Notes: generated by a model from the letters alone, not told the origin. DNA of 43,824 nt from DASZHC01 sp035938215 (GCA_035938215.1 DASZHC010000001.1:1-43824), one strand, 5' to 3'. Positions 18,393 to 26,580 are shown, counted from the first letter of the stretch. Translations and numbers: made by a program.

Positions 18393-18545
18393 ATGGGTAC
18401 AATCCTGTTGATAATACTAGTCTTGCTACTGGTTGGCGCTTTGCCGACTTGGCCCTATAGCGCTGGTTGGGGTTACTATCCGACGGGAGGACTCGGGCTC
18501 CTTTTGATCATTGTTCTCGTTCTCGTAGTGCTGGGACGCGTTTAG
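18393..18545 (+). CDS. DUF3309 family small membrane protein
   Basis: This 50-residue protein matches the DUF3309 family over its whole length: MGTILLIILVLLLVGALPTW, a PYSAGWGYYPTGGLG turn and a second helix ending VLGRV. There are two hydrophobic helices separated by an aromatic, Gly-rich loop. It is probably a small inner-membrane protein. The function is not known; members are often found near stress genes. It lies 58 bases upstream of the response regulator gene on the same strand and may be co-transcribed with it. Confidence 0.88.
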   Translation: MGTILLIILVLLLVGALPTWPYSAGWGYYPTGGLGLLLIIVLVLVVLGRV

Positions 18546-18603
18546 CCCTAAGATTTACGCACTGCAAAGGGACTACCGTTTCGAAGTTCTCAACCCGGAT
18601 TTT

Positions 18604-19290
18604 ATGAACTCCCGAGATGAAGCCGCAAATGAGAGGCAAAGTTCAAAAAAACGGGTTTTGATCGTTGACGATCATCCGATATTTCGGCTCGGTTTGGCTG
18701 GTTTGATTTCGGAACAACACCACCTTGAAGTGTGTGGGTACGCGGAATCTGCGCCACTGGCACTTCAGGCGATGAGAACCTTCAAACCGGATCTTGTACT
18801 GCTCGATTTGTCGCTTCGTGGAACGAACGGTATTGAACTGATCAAGTTGATGAAGGCAGAGCAGCCTCACCTGCCGATTCTTGTTATTTCAATGCATGAT
18901 GAGACCATCTTCGGTCTCCGGGCGCTGAAAGCCGGAGCTTTGGGCTACGTGATGAAGGCAGACGCAATGGCTCAAGTTGCCGAGGCTTTCACCAAAGTCC
19001 TGCAAGGAAAAATCTACGTCAGTCCCAAGTTTGGTGAAAAGCTGATTTTTAAGGCCGTTCAGTCGCTGGAAGCCGGCACCGGATCTCCGGTTGACACGCT
19101 TTCGGACAGGGAACTGGAGGTACTCCAGCTTCTCGGAAAGGGTCATTCAACAAAATCAATTGCAGATGCCCTTCATTTGAGTGTTAAAACGATCGAGACC
19201 CACCGTGCTCATATTAAGGAAAAACTCGGATTTTACGATTCAGAAGACATGGTCCGCTTCGCGATCGATTGGGTGGCGCAACAGGAGTAG
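18604..19290 (+). CDS. NarL/FixJ-family response regulator
   Basis: The 228-residue protein has a receiver domain with acidic pocket Asp22-Asp23 (VLIVDDHPIFR), phospho-acceptor Asp68 (LVLLDLS), Ser96 (ILVISMHDE) and Lys118 (GYVMKAD). A LuxR-type helix-turn-helix follows at about residues 163-212 (LSDRELEVLQLLGKGHSTK, LSVKTIETHRAHIKEKLGF). All switch residues are present, so it should be phosphorylated by a sensor kinase and bind DNA as a dimer. No histidine kinase gene is adjacent, so it is an orphan here. Neighbours are DUF3309 upstream and an L,D-transpeptidase downstream, which hints at an envelope-stress regulon; this is inference from position. Confidence 0.95.
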   Translation: MNSRDEAANERQSSKKRVLIVDDHPIFRLGLAGLISEQHHLEVCGYAESAPLALQAMRTFKPDLVLLDLSLRGTNGIELIKLMKAEQPHLPILVISMHDETIFGLRALKAGALGYVMKADAMAQVAEAFTKVLQGKIYVSPKFGEKLIFKAVQSLEAGTGSPVDTLSDRELEVLQLLGKGHSTKSIADALHLSVKTIETHRAHIKEKLGFYDSEDMVRFAIDWVAQQE

Positions 19291-19519
19291 ATGGTTTTGG
19301 GGTGGGCGCCAGAAAAAGAGGACTGGAATGGTACAGCGTACCCCATTTTGGGCTTTTCTTTCACAGATCCAATTTGCCGGCTTACTTCGAAATAAGATCG
19401 GTGGTTTCGAGCGAAACTCAGAGAATGGAAGAAACTCGGTCTGGCCACTGGTACAAAGCATCGAATTCATGCAACATGGCTCAGCTGGTATGCGGGCCTT
19501 TGATAAACCATTTTTCACT

Positions 19520-20494
19520 ATGCTTACTCGGGCCCTTGTCTTTATCTTCGTAATTCTAGCGATTGCCGGCTTCGGATACGCTCAACATAGCGGCGCGCCG
19601 AGCGGCCCACCAGTGCAGGACCAAGACACGGTGACTCGCTTGCAGATCTACCTGGATGAGCATTCATTTGGGCCCGGAAAGATCGATGGACGGTGGGGCG
19701 ATTTTGTCGGGAAGGCGTTGCAACGTTTCCAAGCTGCTAATGGCCGACAACCATCCGGACAGATCGATGCGTCTCTGCAGCAGGAACTACAAAAGATTTC
19801 CCCGATTTACAGCACTTACAAGCTAACCGACGCTGATCTGCATTGGGTCGGGAAGGTTCCGGCCACGCCGGCTGGAATGGCACACCTTAAGAAAATTTTG
19901 TATCGCTCCGCATTGGATTTTGTCTCTGAGCGTTACCATGCTGATCCCGCTTTCATTCAGAAATTGAATCCAGGTGCGAATCTGAACCATTTGAAAATTG
20001 GCAGCACGGTCCGCGTGCCCAATGTCCAGCCGTTCCAGATCGAATCTATTCAACCTGTGCCGGATCTACCTCCCAGACCGGAGTTCGCTCATCGCATCAT
20101 TAAAGTTGATACCAAAAATCGCATGCTCGACCTTGTGGACGCAGACCATGTCGTCGCTTCTTTTCCGATCACACCTGGCTCAAAAAGTTTGCCGGCGCCG
20201 ATTGGCACTTGGAAAATCGAGAAAGTCACGACCATGCCTATTTTTCGGTGGGACGAAGCAATGCTGAAGCACGGACGGAGGAGCGGCCATTTTTACACGA
20301 TCGCGCCGGGTCCCCGCAATCCGGTTGGGATCGTCTGGATTGGTCTGAACAAAAAGGGCATTGGCATTCACGGTACGGACAGCCCCGATACGATTGGCCG
20401 CTCGGCCAGCCACGGATGCATCCGCCTGGCAAACTGGGACGCGGCCCGAGTCGTTAATCAGGTCACCGTGGGAATGACTGTCGAGATTTATTGA
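19520..20494 (+). CDS. exported L,D-transpeptidase with PG-binding and LysM-like domains
   Basis: From the ATG at 19520 the product has 324 residues and starts with a signal peptide (MLTRALVFIFVILAIAGFGY). A peptidoglycan-binding-type domain follows (about 40-90; IYLDEHSFGPGKIDGRWGD). A LysM-like segment is next (about 130-175; FVSERYHADPAFIQKLNPGA, LKIGSTVRVPN). The C-terminal YkuD catalytic domain carries IHGTDSPDTIGRSASHGC then IRL, with the expected catalytic His and Cys. The enzyme makes 3-3 cross-links in the murein or attaches proteins to it, acting in the periplasm. The frame is open further upstream, but earlier starts would precede the signal peptide; 19490 is the nearest alternative. 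It follows the response regulator gene by ~230 bases. Confidence 0.92.
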   Translation: MLTRALVFIFVILAIAGFGYAQHSGAPSGPPVQDQDTVTRLQIYLDEHSFGPGKIDGRWGDFVGKALQRFQAANGRQPSGQIDASLQQELQKISPIYSTYKLTDADLHWVGKVPATPAGMAHLKKILYRSALDFVSERYHADPAFIQKLNPGANLNHLKIGSTVRVPNVQPFQIESIQPVPDLPPRPEFAHRIIKVDTKNRMLDLVDADHVVASFPITPGSKSLPAPIGTWKIEKVTTMPIFRWDEAMLKHGRRSGHFYTIAPGPRNPVGIVWIGLNKKGIGIHGTDSPDTIGRSASHGCIRLANWDAARVVNQVTVGMTVEIY

Positions 20495-20841
20495 GATCTT
20501 GCTTCATCTTCCCTCTTGCAATCAAGTCTATTACTTGCTGCAGCGCTACGGTTATCGTCTCAGATAGAACGCATTTATTGCAACTCCGAGCGCCCGCCTG
20601 CGGTTGTGCTTGGAAGGGATGGGGATTGTAGGGAAGAGTTGAGGGTTGTTCGACCGGCTTATTGATCAGACTTCTGCCAGAGAGTTATTCGACGGTCTGA
20701 AATTCTTCAAACAACCGGCCGGAGTCGGATAAAACAATACGTTTGGAAAAGGCCGGGAGAGATCGGGCGATCCTCTTCGCTCGACCTTGGAGTTCGACTC
20801 TTCTGCAATTCAGTGACATACCTGGCGACCAGGTACTTCCG
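20495..20841. other. intergenic region, nothing recognised
   Basis: This lies between convergent genes. No coding frame, stable hairpin with U-run, or RNA gene was recognised in either strand. Confidence 0.4.
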
Positions 20842-21006
20842 CTAAACGGGTGGTCGACCTCTGAATAGCAGCGAAATTACAAACAGCACGAGGAAGATTA
20901 CAAACAGCACGTGGGCGATCCAAGCAGATGTTCCGGCAATTCCGGTGAAGCCGAACAACCCGGCAACTATCGCGATGATTAGAAAAATTACAGCGTAGTG
21001 TAACAT
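20842..21006 (-). CDS. DUF1328 family (YtjA-like) small membrane protein
   Basis: The 54-residue protein reads MLHYAVIFLIIAIVAGLFG, then FTGIAGTSAWIAHVLFVIF and a second helix ending in RGRPPV. This is the full-length DUF1328 pattern: two membrane helices with a small Gly-rich turn (GFTGIAG). AAGGA lies seven bases upstream of the ATG, a good ribosome binding site. Members are small inner-membrane proteins of unknown function. It is followed on the genome by other small stress-type genes. Confidence 0.9.
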   Translation of the reverse strand: MLHYAVIFLIIAIVAGLFGFTGIAGTSAWIAHVLFVIFLVLFVISLLFRGRPPV

Positions 21007-21255
21007 GACATCCTTTCGTCAAATGACCTATGTTCCCAAGAGTTCGTCGCATCAAAGGCCGGTGGTCGTAGAAAAAATTTCGAGCAGTTCGTTCAACGCT
21101 TTTGTTAGGGTTCAGTTGCGCCGATTTAGACACTGTAACGCTAGTCCATTCGATTCTTACGGAATCTTGGGTACCATCATGCGCCCTCCCGGTCACTCCG
21201 GCAAGCTGCTTTCGATGCAACCTGCCGAGAGTGAGCCTCTCACAACCCGCGAAAG

Positions 21256-21441
21256 CTACAGCTTTTCAATCATTACCCGGAGTTCCTCTTTGGATTTTCC
21301 GAGCTTTTTCTGAAGCCGACCTAGCAATTCATCTTCCTTTCCCTCTGCAAACGTCAGATCATTATCAGTCAAATTTCCGAATTGTTGCTTTAGCTTACCT
21401 TTTATCTCATTCCAGGAACCCTTAATTTGAAGTTTGTTCAT
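21256..21441 (-). CDS. CsbD-family stress protein
   Basis: From the ATG at 21441 the product has 61 residues and shows the CsbD signature: MNKLQIKGSWNEIKGKLKQQ, then LTDNDLTFAEGKEDELLGRL and KKLGKSKEELR. CsbD proteins are small, hydrophilic and helical, and are induced under general stress in many bacteria; their molecular role is unknown. An upstream in-frame ATG at 21579 would add an Arg/Ser-rich stretch not found in the family, so I chose the shorter form. The ribosome binding site is weak. Confidence 0.9.
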   Translation of the reverse strand: MNKLQIKGSWNEIKGKLKQQFGNLTDNDLTFAEGKEDELLGRLQKKLGKSKEELRVMIEKL

Positions 21442-21837
21442 ACGTTGATTGTACGTTTCCGGGTGTATCTGCGGCCTGTTCCCCGATAGTAGTTTAAGGG
21501 AATTCTCCGATGCGAGTCTCTTGCTCAGATCTTTCGCCTTGGAACTTCGCCTAAAGAAACGGGGATTAGAGAATCGCATCTACTCGCCGTTCAGAAAAGC
21601 GAAATGGAAAGCCTCGGGGCATGCGCCGAGCCGTTTCTCGTGGGTTTCACCGATTTCCAGATGCCTTCGCACATCCTAGATTGTGCTATGACGAACTATT
21701 GCTCGGGCGCTGATTCAGTTTCTCCCGAAAGTCAAAAAGGAGGTCATTCAAAGAAGGAAACACTGCTTCTGATACGATGTGATGTTTGTTGGTTTGTGCG
21801 ACGCTCCAGGGGAGTGCTGCAACCGATGCGTAGGTCA

Positions 21838-22005
21838 TGGTGTCCATAATAGTTGTACTGCGGCGCAAAGTCAGGCCCAAGGGGCAGTCCGCTTTAGCCG
21901 AGCTGTGCCGGCTCTTCTCTACAGGTTCGCTCGACGCCGTGGGCACTCCCCGGATGACGCCCATGACCTGAACCCAAGGTTTTTTCCTGCACCTGATGGA
22001 ACCAG
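21838..22005 (+). pseudogene. decayed sigma-70 (ECF-like) factor, N-terminal remnant
   Basis: Three successive frames give pieces that line up with the intact sigma factor at 11827-12597. First is SIIVVLRRKVRPKGQSALAE-LCRLFS (intact: TVVVRAAQNQTLGGYSALTE). Next, in another frame, is LYRFARRRGHSPDDAHDL (intact: LYMFARRRGHSPDDAEDL). Then, in the third, TQGFFLHLME (intact: TQSFFLHLLQ). At least two frameshifts are needed. Region 4 is not found. The similarity in order and spacing is strong, so this is a dead paralogue cut off after region 2. Confidence 0.82.
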
Positions 22006-22030
22006 ACCCGGCCGAGATCTACGAGCAAAC

Positions 22031-22219
22031 CTATTCCCTGCCGCGTTCAGTCAGCCAGCTCTTGGCTTGTCGAAAAAGAATCTCCGCCCATTGTTCTCGC
22101 TTCTTCGCCTCCTGCCGCTGGCAGATGAAATGACCCACGAGAAAACCGACTACTACAGAGGCTAAAAGGCCTTAATCGATTCTGCAATCATCGGGCCACG
22201 CTTCTTAACATTTCACGCA
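22031..22219 (-). pseudogene. small membrane-anchored protein, frameshifted remnant
   Basis: The minus strand first reads AGQEMREMLRSVARMIAESI across two frames. A third frame then gives ASVVVGFLVGHFICQRQEAK, and the remnant ends QAKSWLTERGRE before a TAG at 22031-22033. The order (amphipathic helix, short Gly-containing hydrophobic segment, charged helix) resembles C-terminally anchored DUF883/YqjD-like proteins. Stops interrupt the joined reading, so it is probably broken. The family call is tentative. Confidence 0.4.
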
Positions 22220-22292
22220 TTTCTTGGCCGGCGATCAAAGATGGGCGTTTGGAGGGTGCGGCCAACTCTCACCGCAAAGCCGAATTACTAAC

Positions 22293-22427
22293 ATGGAGCC
22301 GAAGAAAGAACATAGCGAGCACGAGGAAAATGGCGCGAGGGTTGAACGGACCACCTACGATGATCCGGAAACAAAAACCCACGTTGAGGAAGTAAAGATC
22401 GAAAAGACCGAGGACGAGCCCGAGTAG
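22293..22427 (+). CDS. small acidic hydrophilic protein, unknown
   Basis: This 44-residue frame begins MEPKKEHSEHEENGARVERT and ends VEEVKIEKTEDEPE. It is rich in Glu, Lys and Thr, with no hydrophobic core, and is probably disordered. Codon use looks protein-like. There is no obvious ribosome binding site. It could be a small stress protein or a chance frame. Confidence 0.4.
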   Translation: MEPKKEHSEHEENGARVERTTYDDPETKTHVEEVKIEKTEDEPE

Positions 22428-22458
22428 AAGACCCCTAAGTCTTGAGTCAAAACCTGCG

Positions 22459-22692
22459 TTATCTCGGAATTAGTTCCCGGTGGCGCAACCAGACCACCGG
22501 GCAGATCCAGACTTTGGCCCAAGCAGGCGGAATCGCTAGCGCCTTGATGCGCGTGACGATCTCGTCGTCTCGAATAGCTCCTCCATTGACATCGAGGTAA
22601 ACAAAATTCTCTCCAGACCGGCGCAATTTCAGCAGTCGCTTCTGGAAACGACTTGTTTCGAGCAGGAAGATAATGGTGCGGGATGACGGCAT
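22459..22692 (-). pseudogene. topoisomerase IB (poxvirus type), N-terminal fragment
   Basis: Within the minus-strand frame, KLRRSGENFVYLDVNGGAIR followed by DDEIVTRIKALAIPPAWAKV and WICP is the conserved N-terminal block of bacterial poxvirus-type topoisomerase IB (usual form: RRxGxGFxYLDxxGxxIRD ... IxALAIPPAWxxVWICP). The catalytic domain with its Arg, Lys and Tyr residues is absent, and the frame ends at 22459 with unrelated residues after WICP. It is therefore a truncated relic of a gene for a DNA-relaxing enzyme. Confidence 0.75.
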
Positions 22693-22759
22693 TTCGGTAT
22701 TCGCCTGCTACCTTGAGAATAGGAAATCCGTTTAAACCTTTGCGTGCGAATGAAAGGCT

Positions 22760-23251
22760 ATGGAACTCGAAACACTTCAGGATCTCTATTTTCATGAACT
22801 GAAAGATCTCTACAGCGCAGAAAAACAACTCGTTCGGGCGCTGCCAAAAATGGTGAAGGCGGCCCATAATGAAGAACTCTCCGCCGGGATTGAGAAACAT
22901 CTGAATCAGACAAAAGAGCACGCCGCTCGCCTCGAAAAAATTCTCTCAAATCACAAGCAGTCGACGCGCGGGGCGAAGTGCACGGGAATGGAAGGGATTA
23001 TTGCTGAAGGTGCTGAGATGATTGAGGAAGAAGCGGATCCGGAGGTCAAGGATGCGGGATTGATCTCAGCAGCACAGCGCGTCGAACATTATGAGATAGC
23101 CGGATACGGGACTGTACGGACTTATGCCGAATTGTTAGGAGACAAGGAAGGCGCGAAACTTCTTGAAACAACACTTCTAGAGGAAGAAGAAACAGACAAA
23201 GAGCTCACAAAAGTTGCAAAGTCTGCTATCAATTTGGCGGCAGCGAAATGA
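22760..23251 (+). CDS. DUF892 (YciF/YciE-like) ferritin-like protein
   Basis: The 163-residue protein starts with METLQDLYFHELKDLYSAEK-type sequence (here MELETLQDLYFHELKDLYSA) and continues QLVRALPKMVKAAHNEEL. This is the diagnostic N-terminus of the DUF892 family. It forms a four-helix, ferritin-like bundle. Glu and His residues in DLYFHELKDLYSAE, HLNQTKEHAARLE, AAQRVEHYEIAGYG and TLLEEEETDKEL are placed like a di-metal site. Family members respond to osmotic or general stress; an iron or oxidant role is inferred from the fold. It is complete, with no strong ribosome binding site visible. Confidence 0.92.
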   Translation: MELETLQDLYFHELKDLYSAEKQLVRALPKMVKAAHNEELSAGIEKHLNQTKEHAARLEKILSNHKQSTRGAKCTGMEGIIAEGAEMIEEEADPEVKDAGLISAAQRVEHYEIAGYGTVRTYAELLGDKEGAKLLETTLLEEEETDKELTKVAKSAINLAAAK

Positions 23252-23404
23252 TTGACCGCTGAAAGAAGAGGTAGCTTCGATTCCTCCGGTGGCCTAACAT
23301 TTGAACGGGATACAGCCGGCAAGGATCGAAGCTACGAACTTCAAGCATTTGCGCGAAAGCATTCGGCCCGGCAAGCTGCTTCCCAAGCAACTTGCTGCGC
23401 TCGG

Positions 23405-25330
23405 CTACTCGGACTGCGGTTCCTCCTTCTTGGGCTTTTTGGATTCTTGCTTCTCACTCTTGTCGTGGTCCGGATTTGTGCGCTCGGACTGCTTCTCTTC
23501 TACCCTTGGCTTGGCTTCAGGTGATCGTTGAGGTTCCCCGGTCTGGTCTTTTCTTGGTTCCGATTGATTTTCCGAAGGCGAGGTTCTGTCAGTTGCCCGA
23601 TCCTCCGCCGGCTGGTTCCCTCGTGACTCAATCGGTTTCCGCGGTTCATTCGACCGTTCTTTGGTACGCTCGCCTGGCTGCTCCTTTGAAGGAAGTTGAT
23701 CCGTCGCAGGCGTGTGACTTCTTGATTCTTCCGAAGGTGATGGAGTCGGTTTAGTAGTCTGTTCTCTCCGCTCGATCGAACGCCGCGGAGTAGGTGATTC
23801 AGGAGGAGCGGGCATTTCAGCGCGGGGTGCGCCGGACGGTGAGGACGTTGAAGGAGGGCCTTCGTGCTTTTGATTCTGGCTCTCGCCAGAGCGCCGAGGC
23901 GTAGGCGACGGTGCCGCGGGTTGGCCTATCTCCTCGCGAGGAGCGTTAACTTCTTGTTGGTTTGGTTTCCTTGTTTGAAGGTTCTGTTCGCCCGCGGCAT
24001 GTGTTGGAGAAGATTCCGGTCGAGGCGGCTGTTCCTGCGGCGTTGGAGTTGCTTGCTGGATGCCCGACCGCTCCTGGCTCTGCGGCGAAGCTTCCGAACC
24101 TGAGGGGTTGACGGAGGTTTGTTGCTGGCGGCCCTTTTCCGCCGGTTGATTTTGTGAATTCGTCGTCGCCGGTTTTGGCGGAATCGGTTTTGGTGGCAAG
24201 TCGGCCGGAACCGGTGCTTGCCGCTCCATTGTTTGCTTCAACTGCGCGGTTTTTTCCTGGTCGATCTCTTGCCACCCGCGTTCCACCTGAGTCTGACCAA
24301 GCGTCTTTTCTATCTTTGGCTGTACCGTGGCACTCTGCTGCAACTTTGACGGTGGGGCCACTACTTGCAATTCATTACCTTTTGGGTTGATGCCGAAGCG
24401 CCCTTCATTTCCGATAACGTAATCCAGTTGATAACTGGGGATCTTGACTTGAGACATAACCTGTTCATAGCGTGGTCCGTTGACCGCGACTACGTTGCCG
24501 CCATAAACGATATCGGTGACGTTCTTGGTCCTGGAAAAGAGCTCCACATTGTTTGCGGGTGTAAGAATCACATCACGATAAGTAGGCCGCGATAAATCCC
24601 CTATCTTCACAAATGAATAGGCTGCGGGACCGATGTCGTAGTAGTTATCGACCCAGCCTCCCACCCGTGTTCGCGAGTCATCTGCCACCTCCGGAGGTAG
24701 AGGGGCCCAACCAACATGATCGCTACTTTCTCGCCAGGAGACCCAAGCCGGAGCCCATCGGCTTCCGGGAATCCAAACCCAACCTGTGTCACTGCGCCGT
24801 GCCCAACGCCCGTAGTGATAGGTTGCCCAGCCGAAATCTTCATTCGAAATCCAGGTCCAGCCTTGGTCCGTATAAGCCCAGCGCCCGTCGCTGTAGGGTC
24901 TCCAGTTGCCATCTGAAGCCGCGACGTCAGGTTGCCAGACTTCTCCGTAGGTTGGGTCGTCAAACCAGTGGCCACCTGACTGCAGGCCTTGATAAAAAAC
25001 GTCATAAGATTGCTGTGCTCTGGAATCTGGCGTTTGGACCTCAGCTGAATTGGTGCTTCGGCCGGACTCTCTCGAATGCGCCGGGGGAGGCGCCTGGGGA
25101 AGTTGTTTTCCTTGCTCCAATCGTTTCACTCGATCTTGAAGATCCGCAACATCGTTACGGAACTGATCAACCTGACCTTTCAGATTCTGCTCATCCTGTT
25201 CCAGTTGATCGATCCGATCTTCAAGTGTGGGCTGCCTCGTGTTGCTGTTCCGATTGTCTTGTGCCGGTAGGTTGATGGCGCCGGCCAGCGACCAGGCAAG
25301 CAATGCGACAGTAAAAATTCGTTTGCTCAT
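23405..25330 (-). CDS. exported DUF6600-type Trp-rich protein with coiled coil and long disordered tail
   Basis: The 641-residue protein begins with a signal peptide (MSKRIFTVALLAWSLAGAIN). A coiled coil follows at about 35-75 (LEDRIDQLEQDEQNLKGQ). A Trp/Gly/Tyr-rich repeat domain spans about 105-260 (VFYQGLQSGGHWFDDPTYGE, DEGRWAYT-like units, TGWVWIPGSRWAPAWVSW). This is the DUF6600 pattern of cell-surface proteins, often linked to FecR proteins. A region to about 360 resembles known sequence only loosely. The last ~270 residues are a low-complexity Pro/Glu/Ser/Gln/Lys tail, probably disordered. It is likely a secreted or envelope-associated structural protein; its function is unknown. The tail's repetitive codons also produce long opposite-strand frames that are not genes. 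Confidence 0.85.
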   Translation of the reverse strand: MSKRIFTVALLAWSLAGAINLPAQDNRNSNTRQPTLEDRIDQLEQDEQNLKGQVDQFRNDVADLQDRVKRLEQGKQLPQAPPPAHSRESGRSTNSAEVQTPDSRAQQSYDVFYQGLQSGGHWFDDPTYGEVWQPDVAASDGNWRPYSDGRWAYTDQGWTWISNEDFGWATYHYGRWARRSDTGWVWIPGSRWAPAWVSWRESSDHVGWAPLPPEVADDSRTRVGGWVDNYYDIGPAAYSFVKIGDLSRPTYRDVILTPANNVELFSRTKNVTDIVYGGNVVAVNGPRYEQVMSQVKIPSYQLDYVIGNEGRFGINPKGNELQVVAPPSKLQQSATVQPKIEKTLGQTQVERGWQEIDQEKTAQLKQTMERQAPVPADLPPKPIPPKPATTNSQNQPAEKGRQQQTSVNPSGSEASPQSQERSGIQQATPTPQEQPPRPESSPTHAAGEQNLQTRKPNQQEVNAPREEIGQPAAPSPTPRRSGESQNQKHEGPPSTSSPSGAPRAEMPAPPESPTPRRSIERREQTTKPTPSPSEESRSHTPATDQLPSKEQPGERTKERSNEPRKPIESRGNQPAEDRATDRTSPSENQSEPRKDQTGEPQRSPEAKPRVEEKQSERTNPDHDKSEKQESKKPKKEEPQSE

Positions 25331-25364
25331 AGCTAAGTGTTAATTAATTCGAATGCTATATTCA

Positions 25365-25440
25365 ATTGCCGAACCAGCCCACACTTTCGCCAAGGCCGCG
25401 TTTTGTTGGCGGGCGACGCGGCACACATCAACAACCCGGT
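25365..25440 (+). pseudogene. scrap of a flavin-dependent aromatic monooxygenase
   Basis: The plus strand reads SPHFRQGRVLLAGDAAHINN-P. This is the GD-motif of class A flavin monooxygenases (usual form GRVxLAGDAAHxxxP), which binds the FAD ribityl chain. No other part of the enzyme is found on either side, so this is about 25 residues of a lost gene. Confidence 0.6.
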
Positions 25441-25469
25441 CACCAGCGAGGACAGGACACAAGGGCCCG

Positions 25470-26065
25470 TTACTGAAATCCCAGCGGGCGTTCAGTCTCT
25501 GCCCGGAATAAAAAGGCTGTGGCATACCGAGAATTCCCAGGTTGAATGACCGGAATCGCTTTCCTGACACGCGTTACATTTCTGGCGCTTCCGATCACTC
25601 TAACCGGTGTGCCTATCTGCACTCGGGCAAAAAATTCAGCAGCAAGGTCTCTTGGCATCCGCACACAACCATGCGATGCCGGGTAGCCGGGCAAATAACC
25701 CGCATGCATCCCGACGTATTTGCAGAATTCCATGAAGCACGGCATCGGAGCAGGCGTGTAGTGACACCCGGGGGGACATACGAGCCCGGAGTCGCATTTG
25801 GATTGACTATTCTGCCGTAAGAGTCAGTGACAAAGCCGAAGCTTCCTGACCGGTGGTTCAAGTCTTTGCTGATGATTCTGAAACTCCCGGTCGGGGTTCC
25901 TCGACCCTCTTTACCCGAAGCAATCGGCGACACAAAAGCGACCCGGCCATTCTCAAGCAACGTCCCACTTGTTAGATGGAATCCCTGTTTCATCAAACCA
26001 ACCGGATTGTTCACCCATCGTTCTCCGTGCGGGCGAGATATCTTCCTCAATCCCTTCTGTTCCAA
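25470..26065 (-). pseudogene. L,D-transpeptidase, frameshifted and with a foreign 5' end
   Basis: The upstream frame reads VSPIASGKEGRGTPTGSFRI and GRIVNPNATPGSYVPPGV, the N-terminal half of a YkuD domain. A one-base loss near 25755 moves the rest into another frame: HYTPAPMPCFMEFCKYVGMH, then YLPGYPASHGCVRMP with the catalytic His and Cys, and VQIGTPVRVIG. With the base restored the domain is complete. No signal peptide is present. Instead the frame runs backwards into a duplicated piece of the acnA 5' end (EQKGLRKISRP). It is a second, dead member of the family of the intact enzyme at 19520-20494. Confidence 0.88.
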
Positions 26066-26365
26066 TTGCTGGCGAGGAATAATAAAGGCCGGTCTTTCCT
26101 TTTGCCAGCCCGCAGGGGTCGCAGCATATCATTCATAGGTTACCATCTTATTATATATCATTACCCAGCAAACATTTGAGAACGTGCTAATATCGTCCAC
26201 CGTTCGCCGTTCCCAGTTCGCCGTTGGCCTGTCGGGTTTAAGGTTCTGAATTCTGTCTTCTGAATTCTCTCTTCTATGTTGTTAGCACTACCTGTCAGAA
26301 AGCAACGGCGTCCATTGCCGCTGTTCAGCAAAAGCACCCTTCGTCGTGCCGCGCCTGTGAAAGGC
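26035..26365 (-). repeat. diverged duplicate of the acnA upstream region and first codons
   Basis: This segment aligns with 42935-43222 in the same orientation. Shared features are the start MNDMLRPLRAGK at 26136 (acnA: 43037), EQKGL-KIS about 20 codons later, an upstream TTCTGAATTCTCT purine/pyrimidine-biased run, TTAGCACTA, a GCAACGGC block and CAGCAAAAGC with CCCTTC-TCGTGCCGC. Small indels shift the coding frame after codon 12, and one ~38-base length difference lies upstream of the start codon. It can no longer encode aconitase. Confidence 0.88.
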
Positions 26366-26446
26366 ATCGTGCCAGGAATAAGCCTCTTCCAGCAGGTGCG
26401 GAGTGTGACCCCCAAGCGCTCTGTTCGCGAACCCCTCTTTTACCTA

Positions 26447-26580
26447 GATCCATCCAACCTGCATCCCGATTAGCGGCCCATATCAAGCCAAACTGACGCT
26501 GGTGTCGGAATCCTTGCGGAACGACGGCCGGGTGTGGGTTCCGAAAAAGAAGGGAGACACGCGGTCGCCCGACCAGATCG
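26447..26580 (+). pseudogene. fragment of a second, divergent sdhA
   Basis: The plus strand reads IHPTCIPISGPYQAKLTLVS followed by ESLRNDGRVWVPKKKGDTRS. This corresponds to an internal block of the intact flavoprotein at 34214-36130 (IHPTCIPVSGSYQSKLTLMS). The DNA differs at many third positions, so it is not a recent copy. Sequence beyond about 26580 (to 26771) is open but does not match SdhA and was not recognised. Confidence 0.85.

Noticed and set aside
22005..22050. Possible C-terminal end of the dead sigma factor (DPAEI-like residues)
   Set aside because: Only a handful of residues match and the region overlaps a better-supported minus-strand remnant; probably chance.
23613..25275. Long plus-strand open frames opposite the DUF6600 protein
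   Set aside because: They arise from the repetitive Pro/Glu/Ser codons of the real minus-strand gene.
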